From positions 4,072,501 to 4,136,500 of the forward strand of contig NZ_CP023004.1 of the NCBI RefSeq assembly GCF_003096195.1: DNA of 64,000 nt. The letters are read 5' to 3'. This document shows positions 35,237-44,167 of this stretch, piece by piece (the first letter of the stretch is position 1; each line of letters opens with the position of its first letter). The notes under the pieces were generated by a model. It did not search any database. It saw only the letters and a list, made by a program, of their open reading frames with translations, and was not told the origin of the DNA. The DNA is from Ereboglobus luteus (GTDB lineage: Bacteria; Verrucomicrobiota; Verrucomicrobiia; Opitutales; Opitutaceae). The translations under genes and the position numbers were made by a program.

Positions 35237-36796
35237 ATGTCACTTCTCCCATTCTCAAGCCAGCTCATCGCTGATGTCGGCATTTCCTTTGGCGACGAGG
35301 GCAAAGGCCGTCTCATTCCCGAACTCGCCAGTGAACTGCGTGGCACCCCCGCCGCGGTTTCCGTGGTGCTTAAGGTCAACGGCGGCGCAAACTCCGGGCA
35401 CACCGCCGCCGGCATCAAGCTCAATCTTCTGCCTGCCGGCGTCGTCGAGCGCGAAATCGCGCACTTGGCAATCGGCTGCGGGGTTGTCGCCGATCCGCGC
35501 AAGGTCTGGTGGGAGGCGCTCCCGCTTGAAAAAAAGGGCTACCCCACCCTTTCGCGCCTGCTCATCGACGAACGCGCGATGGTTTCCGACTTCACGCACC
35601 GCCTGCTTGATCTCGCGTGGGAGGATTACCGATCCAACGTTCTTCGCGAGGAGCCGCGCGGTTCCACCGGACGCGGCATCACGCCCGCATTCTGCGACGA
35701 AACCGGCCAGTGGCAGATCACCTTCGCCGACTTTCTGGCTTCGCCCAACGACTACCGTAAAAAACTCGCCCAGCGCGCAGATCGCGCCTGCCGCACCATC
35801 CAGCACGTCTGCCAAGTCAGCGCCGCCACATGGGATTCGTTTTTCGAAAAACTGACCGCTGCCGAACGCCGCGCCAACGCCGAGGCCATAGAACTCGGTG
35901 TTTTCTCTGCAGGCGAATTTGATTTCAATCGATTCAAAGGCTCCGCGCCCTTCACCCTCAATCTCGACGCGCTCGCCGACACCTATTGGCACGCCGGCTC
36001 CTCACTCGCAAAAAATATCGGCGAGGTTCGCGAGCTCATCCGCAGCGAGGTTCGCGCCGGACGCACCATCATTGGCGAATTCGGCCAGTCTTACTGGCTC
36101 GACAAACGCCACGGCTTCTCGCCCAACGTCACTGCGTCGCACACTTTCTCGCCGGAGTTTTTCGAGAGCGCCGGCATTCCACTCCAGCGCATCCATACCT
36201 TCGGCGTCGCCAAGGCCTACGACACCAAGGTCGGCACTCACACCTTCATAACGCAAATGGACGACGCGCACCCGCTCGCCGCCAAACTCAAGCAAATCGA
36301 ATTTGGCACCAGCACCGGACGCCAGCGCATGGTTGGTTGGTTTGACGCCGTTGAAAAAGGCGACGCGCTCCGCTACGGCGGCTATCAAGATCTCATGATC
36401 AACAAGGCCGACGCGCTCACCCATGACGGTGATTGGCTCGGTGATCTCCTTATTTGCACCGCCTACGAGGACGCGTCCGGCAAACGCTATCATCACGTCC
36501 CCCGCAACGAGGCCATCCGCCGCGCCCTTCGTCCCGTCTACACAAAACACGCGGGGTGGACCGAGGACATTTCGAAAATCCGAAGCTTCGCCGATCTTCC
36601 AGAAAACGCCCGTCACTACGTCGCAGCAATGTATCGAACCACGATCGAGGTCGCGTTCCACGGCGATTACGGCAACGACCTTTCGCGCATTCCCGCCTCC
36701 GCGCTGCCCAACTTCCGCTACCTCGGTGTCGGCCCGGAACCCTCGCAACTCATCAAGGATATCCCCACTGCGACGGAGCTGCTCAAACTTACCTGA
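35237..36796 (+). CDS. purA: Adenylosuccinate synthetase, long form
   Basis: PurA joins IMP and aspartate with GTP in AMP synthesis. Motifs are FGDEGKGR (usual GDEGKGK), [35 protein letters not shown] in place of the canonical EGAQG segment, and [14 protein letters not shown]. At 519 residues it is about 90 longer than E. coli PurA, mostly through inserts between residues 130 and 260. The ATG chosen is six codons inside an open frame with a TTG. The altered EGAQG segment (Glu then Phe) is unusual but keeps Gln and Asp. Confidence 0.88.
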   Translation: MSLLPFSSQLIADVGISFGDEGKGRLIPELASELRGTPAAVSVVLKVNGGANSGHTAAGIKLNLLPAGVVEREIAHLAIGCGVVADPRKVWWEALPLEKKGYPTLSRLLIDERAMVSDFTHRLLDLAWEDYRSNVLREEPRGSTGRGITPAFCDETGQWQITFADFLASPNDYRKKLAQRADRACRTIQHVCQVSAATWDSFFEKLTAAERRANAEAIELGVFSAGEFDFNRFKGSAPFTLNLDALADTYWHAGSSLAKNIGEVRELIRSEVRAGRTIIGEFGQSYWLDKRHGFSPNVTASHTFSPEFFESAGIPLQRIHTFGVAKAYDTKVGTHTFITQMDDAHPLAAKLKQIEFGTSTGRQRMVGWFDAVEKGDALRYGGYQDLMINKADALTHDGDWLGDLLICTAYEDASGKRYHHVPRNEAIRRALRPVYTKHAGWTEDISKIRSFADLPENARHYVAAMYRTTIEVAFHGDYGNDLSRIPASALPNFRYLGVGPEPSQLIKDIPTATELLKLT

Positions 36797-36833
36797 GTTT
36801 ACTCACGCGCTTCCGCCCTCGCATGCCCGCACC

Positions 36834-38542
36834 GTGTTCGCCGCGCACAACAGCACAAAAGTAAAAAAGCGCAGAGACACTGTTTCGCGTTTTTTTCTTA
36901 TCGGCGGCAACACACACGGCGCGGGCATAGCCTTCCTTCTCACGCTATTTCTGCTTCTGGCCAGCGGTTGCTCGAGTGTTCGGAAAAATTACGCCAAGGT
37001 CGCCTCAGAGGCGCTGCCCCCGCCTCCGCACACGATCAACACAAGGCACATCGCCGAGCAACTCGCCATGCAGCCCGAGGGACATTCCGGCTTCCGGCTC
37101 CTCGCACTCGGCACCGAGGCGCTCACCGCCCGCATCGCACTCGCTGACCAGGCCGCCAGTTCGCTCGATGTCCAATATTACATGATTCACGACGACTCCA
37201 CCGGTCGCCTCGTCATCAAGCACATCCTGGCCGCCGCCGACCGTGGCGTGCGCGTGCGCGTGCTTATCGACGACATTCATGTGATCGGCAACGACCGCAA
37301 TATCCTTGCCATCGACACGCATCCCAATGTCGAGGTCCGCATCTTCAACCCCTTCAAAATTCGAAAAAGCCTCGCGCTCGGCCTTGCCACCCAGTTCCTC
37401 TTCGATGGGCGCCGTCTCAACCGGCGCATGCACAACAAATCCTTCATCGCCGACAACCAGGTCGCGATCATCGGAGGGCGCAACATCGGCGACGAATATT
37501 TCGACGCCCGGCAAGACATGAACTTCCGCGACCTCGATGTTCTCGCCGTCGGCCCCATCGTCGCCCAGATCAGCCAAAGTTTCGACGATTTCTGGAACAG
37601 CGACGCCGCCTACCCGCTCGTAGCATTTTACGATCAAGACAAAGCCTCCAAAAAACTAATCGCCCTTCGCGCCACCCTTGAAAAGAACGCGCGCGATTAC
37701 CCCTCGACTGAAAATATCCGCGTCCTATTCTCCCCGACCTTCGCCATTGACGACGACCCCGACGACCTCTTCGAAGACGATCTGACCGAATCCCATGCAG
37801 AAACACCCCACCCTCGGCGCTTCAACTGGTGCTGGGCGCCCGCGCAACTCATCGCCGACGATCCCGGCAAGGCAAACCCCTACGACGCCCCAAAAAAAGG
37901 CCCGCACATCGGCGAAAAACTCGCCGAAATCATCACCACCGCCAATGAGGAACTCCTTCTCATCTCCCCTACCTTGTCCCCCGTCCCCAAGGGGTGGAAA
38001 TGTTCGGCAATCTCGTCAAACGCGGCGTCGACGTAAAACTTCTCACCAACTCGCTCGCCTCCACCGATGTCGCCATCGTGCATGCCGGCTACGCCCGTTA
38101 CCGCGCCCCGCTCATTGATGCCGGCGTCCAGCTTTACGAGCTTCGGGTCATTCCGTCCTCAACTAAAAAACGATTCTTCCGGGGCAAACGCACCGGCATC
38201 AGCCTCCACGCAAAAGCCTTTGTCATCGACCGACGCATTACCTTCATCGGCTCCATGAACATCGACCCCCGCTCCGAACTCCTCAACACCGAGATGGGCG
38301 TGCTGGTCGAAAGCCCCGAACTCTCCCGCGAACTCGCCGCATTCTTCAACGAGGCCATTGAGCCCGATAGCAGCTACCAAGTCCGCATCACCAAGCCCGA
38401 CACCGAAGGCAACCGCAAACTCTACTGGACCGGCACCCCCGACGGCAAACCCGCCACCTACAACACCGACCCCAACGCCAGCGTCTGGCGCCGCGTGAAA
38501 ACCACGCTCCTCCGCATCTTTCCCATTGAGGGCCTCCTCTAA
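36834..38542 (+). pseudogene. Phospholipase D family lipoprotein (cardiolipin-synthase-like), frameshifted
   Basis: The gene encodes a lipoprotein signal with lipobox LLASGC and two phospholipase D domains. HKD motif one is HNKSFIAD in the first frame; motif two is HAKAFVID in a second frame that opens just after. The reading changes at the four-C run 37976-37979: one more C would give ISPYLVPRPQGVEMF and join the halves. Both motifs are needed for catalysis, so the gene as read is broken. The GTG start is the best in-frame choice upstream of the lipobox. Relatives transfer phosphatidyl groups in membrane lipid metabolism. Confidence 0.85.
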
Positions 38543-38573
38543 ATTTAGCACCTCGCCTGAATCCTTTTTCACC

Positions 38574-39413
38574 ATGCCTCGCATCCCGATCGAAGACAAT
38601 TACACCGACATCCTCGGCAAAGCCCAGCGCGGCCTCCGTATCACCGACGAGCAACTCGCCGCCCGCGCTGAAATCACGCCCGCCGAACTCGCTTCGCTCA
38701 AAGCCGGCCAATTCGACGAGGCCGCCGCCCGCCGTGTCGCGCGCCACCTCCGCCTCCACCCTGGCGCGTTCGCCAACCTCGCCTCAAAAAAATGGTATCC
38801 CACGCATCCCGTTTTCCGAAGCGGTTTCGCGGCCTTCAACGCCCCTTACGACGACATGGCCGTGAACAGCTACCTCGTATGGGATCACCGCTCGCGCCAG
38901 GCGGCCCTCTTTGATCCCGGCGCGTCCGGTGAAAAAGTCCTCGACTACCTCGACGCCGAAAAACTCTCGCTTCGCCAAATCTTTCTCACCCATGCGCACG
39001 AAGATCACATTGCCGATCTCGGCAAAATTCTCGCCGCCATAAAAACATCCACGCCTCCCGAGGTCTGGATTTCCGCGCGCGAAGCCTCCGACGTTCCCGA
39101 GGCAAAACCCTTTGCCGACAACACCATCTTCCACATCGGCGACCTCACTCTCCGCAGTTACCCGACCTCCGGACACTCCCCCGGCGGCACCACCTACTAC
39201 ACCACCGATCTCTCCTATCCCCTCGCCATTGTCGGCGATTCGATCTTCGCCGGCTCGATGGGCGGCAGCGCGGACGCTTACGACGACGCCATCAAAAACA
39301 ACTGGAAATACATCCTCTCGCTCCCACGCGACACCGTTCTCGCCTGCGGCCACGGCCCAATCACCACCCTGGCCCAGGAAAAGAAAAACAACCCCTTTTT
39401 CGCCCGCTGGTAA
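38574..39413 (+). CDS. MBL-fold hydrolase with N-terminal XRE-like helical domain
   Basis: The 279-residue protein has an N-terminal helical segment (residues 8-65: GLRITDEQLAARAEITPAEL) that resembles a Cro-type helix-turn-helix. A glyoxalase-II-like metallo-beta-lactamase domain follows: NSYLVWDH, the metal motif THAHEDHIADL, TSGHSPGGTTYY, VGDSIFAGS and ACGHGPITT. The Asp in the first metal motif is replaced by Glu (HAHEDH is kept). Substrate is unknown; glyoxalase-like thioesters are possible. It follows the phospholipase gene by about 30 bases. Confidence 0.85.
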   Translation: MPRIPIEDNYTDILGKAQRGLRITDEQLAARAEITPAELASLKAGQFDEAAARRVARHLRLHPGAFANLASKKWYPTHPVFRSGFAAFNAPYDDMAVNSYLVWDHRSRQAALFDPGASGEKVLDYLDAEKLSLRQIFLTHAHEDHIADLGKILAAIKTSTPPEVWISAREASDVPEAKPFADNTIFHIGDLTLRSYPTSGHSPGGTTYYTTDLSYPLAIVGDSIFAGSMGGSADAYDDAIKNNWKYILSLPRDTVLACGHGPITTLAQEKKNNPFFARW

Positions 39414-39472
39414 AAAACAAGAATCGACGACCTTCGGGTTCCCGAATGAGGCGCAACGCGGTTCGAGCAACG

Positions 39473-40671
39473 CTACTCACTACCCGCTACTTTTCCCAAC
39501 ACCGCCTCCACCAACGCAGCGCGATTCAATTTTCCCTGCGCATTGCGCGGCCAATCGGCAACCGGCACGTATGACTTCGGCCATTTATATTTCGCCAGCG
39601 AATGCAGAGCCGACTCAACCCGGCGCATATCGAGCTTGGCAATTGACCGCGCCGGATAACACGCCACCACACGCTGCCCCCATTTCGAATCGGGCACGCC
39701 AATCACCGCCACGTCGGTGAACACGCCGCTCGTGCGCAAGACCTCCATCACCTCGACCGGCATCACCTTTTTGCCGCCCGTGATTATGACCGCGTCACGC
39801 CTGCCAACAATATTCAAGCATCCGCGCGCATCCCAGTGCGCCAAATCCTCCGTTCGAAAAATCTTCCCCTCGCGCGCATCAGGAAAATATCCGCGAAACA
39901 AACTCTCCCCGCTTATCTGAACCAAACCCGTTTGACCGCGCGCCATTTCGCGCCCCGTCCCCGCGTCAACAATCTCCACGTTCACATGCGGCATCGCGCG
40001 CCCGCTGCTGCGGTCACTGGTTTCCAGAAAATCGCTCGCGCCCTGCGCCGTCACCATCGCGCCCGTCTCCGTCATTCCGTAACTAAGCACGACCGGCAGC
40101 TTCGCATGCGCAGCATCCTGCACGAGCTGCGGCCATACCGGTCCGCCCCCGACAAATATGCACCGAAACTGATGCAGCCAAAACAACGCCCGCTCGCCCG
40201 CCACCAGCAGCCGCTGCAACTGCGTGGGCACGAGCGAAACCACCCATCCGCCCGGCAGCTCCGCCTCGCGCGGATAACTCCCTTGGTCAATCTCCTTCCA
40301 TGCCCAAGGCAAATGCTCGCCGCCTGTCGCCGCGCAGCGCACGCGCGACATGAAGCTGCTCACATGATGCGCCGGCAAAACATCCACCGCATTCACCCGC
40401 GCCATTCCGAAATGTTTGCAAAAACCCGATACCGCCGCCGCCAGCGTCCGCTCATCGTGCCGCGCAAATTTCAGCTCACCACTCGTCCCGCCCGTCGGCA
40501 GGCACAACCAACCGTGTTCGGGAGGTTCCAGTTTTTCGGCGATCTTCCCGAACTGCTCAAACTGCGCCGCCTCGTGCGCGCCCCATTTCGGATCGCACAA
40601 AAAACAAACCCGCCGCGCCTCACGGCACAGCCCGTTGCCTCCGCCACTCGCATCAATTCAGCGCGTTCCAT
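39473..40671 (-). CDS. menE: 2-succinylbenzoate-CoA ligase, with an apparent N-terminal frameshift
   Basis: MenE activates o-succinylbenzoate with ATP and CoA in menaquinone synthesis. The adenylate-forming motif is CLPTGGTSGELKFA, followed by SYGMTETGAM, RTEDLAHWDARG and GRRDAVIITGGKKV; the C-terminal catalytic Lys is in NAQGKLNR. The main frame has only a TTG start, giving 375 residues. An ATG that overlaps the menC stop opens a different frame (MERAELMRVAEATG). Adding one A to the six-A run at 40599-40604 joins them into a single product of about 399 residues. The overlap order menC-menE supports that start. Confidence 0.85.
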
Positions 40672-41696
40672 AAAATCTCCGGTTTCAATCTTTCCAAATC
40701 CTTCGCCCGCACAAACGGTGCCGCCCGGGGTCCGTCGAATCGCGCGTCCTCAAACAACGGCCACACGCCGAACCCAAGCGCGCGCGGTTTTTCAGTGCCC
40801 GCAAAAAACTCGAACGCCATGTTCAGCGCCGACTTCGCGCCCACCCCCGTCTCAATCGCCGACGAAAATACCGTGCGCGACTTCGGCAGCCGCTTGAGGG
40901 CGTCATCCACATCACCCAGCAACGATGGTTTGATCACATAAATCCCCGGCCAGTCCAAATCCAGCCAGCCTCCGACATCTCCCGCGCCAACCACCGACTC
41001 ATCCAGCGCAATCGGCACCGGATAATCAGCCGCCAGCCCAAGCAGCAAATCCTCCGCTCCGGCGGCATCCGCCGCGACAGGTTGTTCGATAAATTCCACC
41101 GGATATCCGACACACCGCGACAGCCAGCGTTCCGCACCGCGTCGATCCCACGCGCCGTTCGCATCCAGCCGCAACCGCGCTCCCTGCGGAAGCGCCGCGC
41201 ACACATCATCAAGCAACGCCAGCTCGTCCGCCATGTCTCCCGCGCCCACCTTCCACTTGAATGCGCGAAAACCGTCATCCGCCAACGCTGAGATTTTTCC
41301 CACCGCAACACGCCCCGCCAGCACCAGTGCCGCAACCGGAAGGTAGGGCGAAGCCTCGGTCCGCGCCGCCCTGTCCTGCGAAGCATCTGCCGCCAGGCCG
41401 GCCGAAAACTTCGCCCTGCCCAGCGCAAACCGCAAACACGGATACCGCGCCGCGTCGATTTCGCCAATCTGCTCATCACTCACCCGCGCACCCAGCGTCG
41501 CGCACACATCGGTCGCCTCGGCAACCGTCTCCGTGCCAAACCAAGGGATCGGCGCGCACTCGCCAAAACCCACGCCCCCGTCCTCGCGCTCAAGCCGCGC
41601 AAGCAATCCCTCGCGTCGCGTCCACAAACCGTGCGCCGTGCGCAAAGGCGTGCGAAACGGAAGCGAATAACGACGGTATGCGAACGTGTAATTCAC
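40653..41696 (-). CDS. menC: o-Succinylbenzoate synthase
   Basis: MenC, an enolase-superfamily enzyme, dehydrates SHCHC to o-succinylbenzoate in menaquinone synthesis. Motifs are LPFRTPLRTAHG, FKWKVGAGD (catalytic Lys pair), RLDANGAWD, EFIEQPV, ALDESV and IKPSLLGD. I prefer the GTG start (VNYTFAYRRYS), which fits the family N-terminus. An ATG eleven codons upstream would overlap prmA by 23 bases. The stop overlaps the menE start. Residues about 93-118 come from a REP-like palindrome in frame, replacing a usually helical segment. Confidence 0.9.
   Translation of the reverse strand: MNYTFAYRRYSLPFRTPLRTAHGLWTRREGLLARLEREDGGVGFGECAPIPWFGTETVAEATDVCATLGARVSDEQIGEIDAARYPCLRFALGRAKFSAGLAADASQDRAARTEASPYLPVAALVLAGRVAVGKISALADDGFRAFKWKVGAGDMADELALLDDVCAALPQGARLRLDANGAWDRRGAERWLSRCVGYPVEFIEQPVAADAAGAEDLLLGLAADYPVPIALDESVVGAGDVGGWLDLDWPGIYVIKPSLLGDVDDALKRLPKSRTVFSSAIETGVGAKSALNMAFEFFAGTEKPRALGFGVWPLFEDARFDGPRAAPFVRAKDLERLKPEILWNALN
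41342..41420. repeat. REP-like palindrome inside menC
   Basis: ggtagggcgaag at the left faces cttcgccctgcc at the right (11 of 12 paired). The left arm is the reverse complement of the intergenic core GGCTTCGCCCTACC seen near 14.7 kb. The 79 bases keep the menC frame open and encode about 26 residues. Confidence 0.6.
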
Positions 41697-41706
41697 GGCG
41701 ATTTTA

Positions 41707-42570
41707 TCAAGGCGCCCGCAGCAACACATCCGACCACTCGCCCATGGTGCGGTGCTCGATCTTCCACTGCGGCACTATTTTCGCATACGCATCGCGCACC
41801 TGCTCGTTTTCACTGGCGAGAATCCCGCTCAAAATAAGCACGCCACCGGGAGCAACCGAATCAGTCAGCTCCTTTGCAAACTCAATCAGCACATTCGCCA
41901 AAATGTTCGCCATCACAATCTCGGCCTTGTGACCCGCGAGCCCCGTGACGAGGTCGCCGGTAAAAAAATCCACCCGCCCCGCCATGTCGTTGAGCTCCGC
42001 GTTCTCGATGCTCACTCGGACGGCATCGGGATCGTTGTCAAAGCCGCGCACATTTTCGTAGCCGAGCTTCGCCGCCGACAGCGCGAGAATCCCAGACCCG
42101 CACCCCGCGTCAATCACCCGCGCATCACGATTGAACGGCAACTCGACAAGCCGCTCCACGCACAACCGTGTAGTCTCGTGATTCCCCGTGCCAAACGCCA
42201 TTCCCGGATCGAGCCAGATAACCTCCTCGCCCCTGGGCAGCGTAAACTTGTCGCGTTCCCAAACCGGAACCCAGTGCAAGCGTCCGAATTTCCACGCCTT
42301 GAAGTGCGCCTTGTAGCTGTCGCGCCAGTCGCTGTTGCCCAGCGCGCGCAACCCGGCCTCGCCAATCGGCGCGCCGCCCAGTTGCGGCCTCAACGCGTCC
42401 CATTGCGCGCGCGCCTCGTCGCCACTCTGGAAAATGCCGACAACCCACGCGCGCTTTTCAATTACATCCTCAAGCAGGCTCCATCCCTCAATGCCCAGCT
42501 CGAGCAAAAGATTGTCCGTCTCATCAACGGACGCGGGCGTGATCTCGACCTTTATTTCAAATAAATCCAT
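41707..42570 (-). CDS. prmA: Ribosomal protein L11 methyltransferase
   Basis: PrmA trimethylates ribosomal protein L11 using S-adenosylmethionine. The 287-residue protein starts MDLFEIKVEITPAS, giving the small substrate-binding N-terminal domain. The methyltransferase domain follows: PGMAFGTGNHETTRLC, DAGCGSGILALSAAKLG and the motif NILANVLIE. The chosen ATG is twelve codons inside a longer frame, matching the family start. The stop lies just before menC, so prmA, menC and menE may form one minus-strand operon. Confidence 0.95.
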   Translation of the reverse strand: MDLFEIKVEITPASVDETDNLLLELGIEGWSLLEDVIEKRAWVVGIFQSGDEARAQWDALRPQLGGAPIGEAGLRALGNSDWRDSYKAHFKAWKFGRLHWVPVWERDKFTLPRGEEVIWLDPGMAFGTGNHETTRLCVERLVELPFNRDARVIDAGCGSGILALSAAKLGYENVRGFDNDPDAVRVSIENAELNDMAGRVDFFTGDLVTGLAGHKAEIVMANILANVLIEFAKELTDSVAPGGVLILSGILASENEQVRDAYAKIVPQWKIEHRTMGEWSDVLLRAP

Positions 42571-42767
42571 GCCGCACACGACACGCCGGAGCTGCATCTT
42601 CGGCAAATTGATTTTTCACGAAACACGTTTTTGGATGTGCTTAAAAACGCGCCTACTCCCAGAATGAATTGTTGAGATTTTTTTGGAATTTGGGATTTTT
42701 GAGCACCCATGCGGTGAACTTCCCCAATCCTCCTTGACTCAGCAATTACTCAAGAAAGCATCGACCC

Positions 42768-43424
42768 ATGAACCCTTCATTCCGTCGCCCCTCCCTTTTG
42801 CTCGCTTTTGCCATCGCATGTCTCCCGATGTCGTCACTCGTTTTTGCTCAACAAGAACAAACGGATAAAGCTACAAAAGCTACCGACGAGTTTGCCGCAC
42901 GCTTTTTCGACGAGGCAAACATCCGCGATTACATTGCCAAGGTTGACACGCTCATTGAGCAAGCCGAGTCAACCGTCTTTGCGTCCAGCGAGGAAATGAA
43001 GGACAAAATCCCAGGCATCACAACCGCAAACGGCATCAAGATTGCCTATTCGATACGCAGCAATCCGGACGTCGGCGAAGTGCATCACGTCTCGATTTCG
43101 CGCACGCCACAATACTTGGCAACAGCCTTCGGCACCAACCTCGTCGGGCTGTTTGCCGAACGCACCGGCTTCGTGTTCCCGCCCGCCGCGTATGAGGTCA
43201 GCCAAAACAATGTCTATCACGCCATCTGGCTTGTGCCTGTTGCGACACTGACTGAGGACAAAGCGGCCATTACCCAACGCCGTGAGAAAAACCGCAAACT
43301 TGAAGACCCAAAGAAAATTTTCATCAATGCCGTAAAAAATGGCGTGACACTGCAAAAACAGTCCAAAGGCGCCGCAAGCAAACCTGCAAATGCATCACCA
43401 ACCACGCGAAAAAAACAGGGGTGA
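42768..43424 (+). CDS. Exported protein of unknown function
   Basis: I do not recognise this 218-residue protein. It has a signal peptide (residues 1-27, ending SSLVFAQ) and then a charged helical region. A mixed segment (about residues 65-160) with TPQYLATAFGTNLVGLF and YHAIWLVPVA follows, possibly a small ligand-binding fold. The tail is Lys- and Ser-rich. Base composition is average for the window. No partner gene is obvious; it lies divergent from prmA and upstream of a GNAT gene. Confidence 0.6.
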   Translation: MNPSFRRPSLLLAFAIACLPMSSLVFAQQEQTDKATKATDEFAARFFDEANIRDYIAKVDTLIEQAESTVFASSEEMKDKIPGITTANGIKIAYSIRSNPDVGEVHHVSISRTPQYLATAFGTNLVGLFAERTGFVFPPAAYEVSQNNVYHAIWLVPVATLTEDKAAITQRREKNRKLEDPKKIFINAVKNGVTLQKQSKGAASKPANASPTTRKKQG

Positions 43425-43458
43425 GAAATGCCCCCTGACGAATCCGTGCTGCTTGTAG

Positions 43459-43529
43459 TGTAGCGTGCCAAGTCTGCCCAATCACGAAACGCATCCTAAC
43501 ACCCAGGCAGGCTGGCAGCCCGCGCTACA
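43459..43529. repeat. REP-like imperfect palindrome (TGTAGCG ends)
   Basis: tgtagcgtgccaagtctgcc faces ggcaggctggcagcccgcgc plus taca, pairing at the ends (tgtagcg / cgctaca) and at the ctgcc blocks. It fills the gap before the GNAT gene and stands apart from the other repeat families of the window. Confidence 0.5.
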
Positions 43530-43536
43530 AAATACC

Positions 43537-44085
43537 ATGCTTCCCACCCTTCATACCACGCGCCTCACACTCTCGCCATTCACGCCCGCCGACGCCCCTC
43601 TCGTGCAACGCTATGCGGGCGATGCGCGCGTGGCCTCGATGGCCGCGTTCATTCCGCATCCGTATCCCGACGGCCTTGCCGAGCAATGGATCGCCTCGCA
43701 CCTGCCCGATCACCTCGCGCGCACAAGCACCACGCTCGCCATCCGCGAGCGCGACACCGGCGAGCTGCGCGGAGCCATCGGCCTCATTCTCACACTCGAA
43801 AAACGCCTTGGCGAAGTGGGCTACTGGGTCGGCGCGCCCTTTTGGAATCAAGGCATTTGCACCGAGGCCGCCCGCCGCATCATTCAATATGGGTTCGACG
43901 ATCTCGCTCTCGAAACAATCCGCGCGCATCATTTCCCCCACAACCCCGCATCTGGACACGTCATGAAAAAAGCGGGCATGACACGCATCGGCGTCATTCC
44001 GCGCTGCACGCCCAAGGACGGCCAGCTCCTCGATGCCATTCAATGGCAAATCCTCAAAACTGATTTTGACACACAAGGAGAATAA
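43537..44085 (+). CDS. GNAT family N-acetyltransferase (RimJ/RimL-like)
   Basis: The 182-residue protein starts LPTLHTTRLTLSPFTPADA and continues with the acetyl-CoA-binding loop region VGAPFWNQGICTEAARRII, the layout of RimJ/RimL-type acetyltransferases that modify N-termini or small amines. The HNPASGHVMKKAGM stretch is the typical beta-6/alpha-4 signature. ATG follows a REP-like palindrome and a weak leader; frames upstream of it run through the repeat and were rejected. Substrate unknown. Confidence 0.9.
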   Translation: MLPTLHTTRLTLSPFTPADAPLVQRYAGDARVASMAAFIPHPYPDGLAEQWIASHLPDHLARTSTTLAIRERDTGELRGAIGLILTLEKRLGEVGYWVGAPFWNQGICTEAARRIIQYGFDDLALETIRAHHFPHNPASGHVMKKAGMTRIGVIPRCTPKDGQLLDAIQWQILKTDFDTQGE

Positions 44086-44167
44086 ACTGATCGACTTCAC
44101 ATAACGCACCATCAACTAGGACTCGGGGATTTTTACCCGGGGTTGCGCTTTGGTGGTCAGGTCGCGA

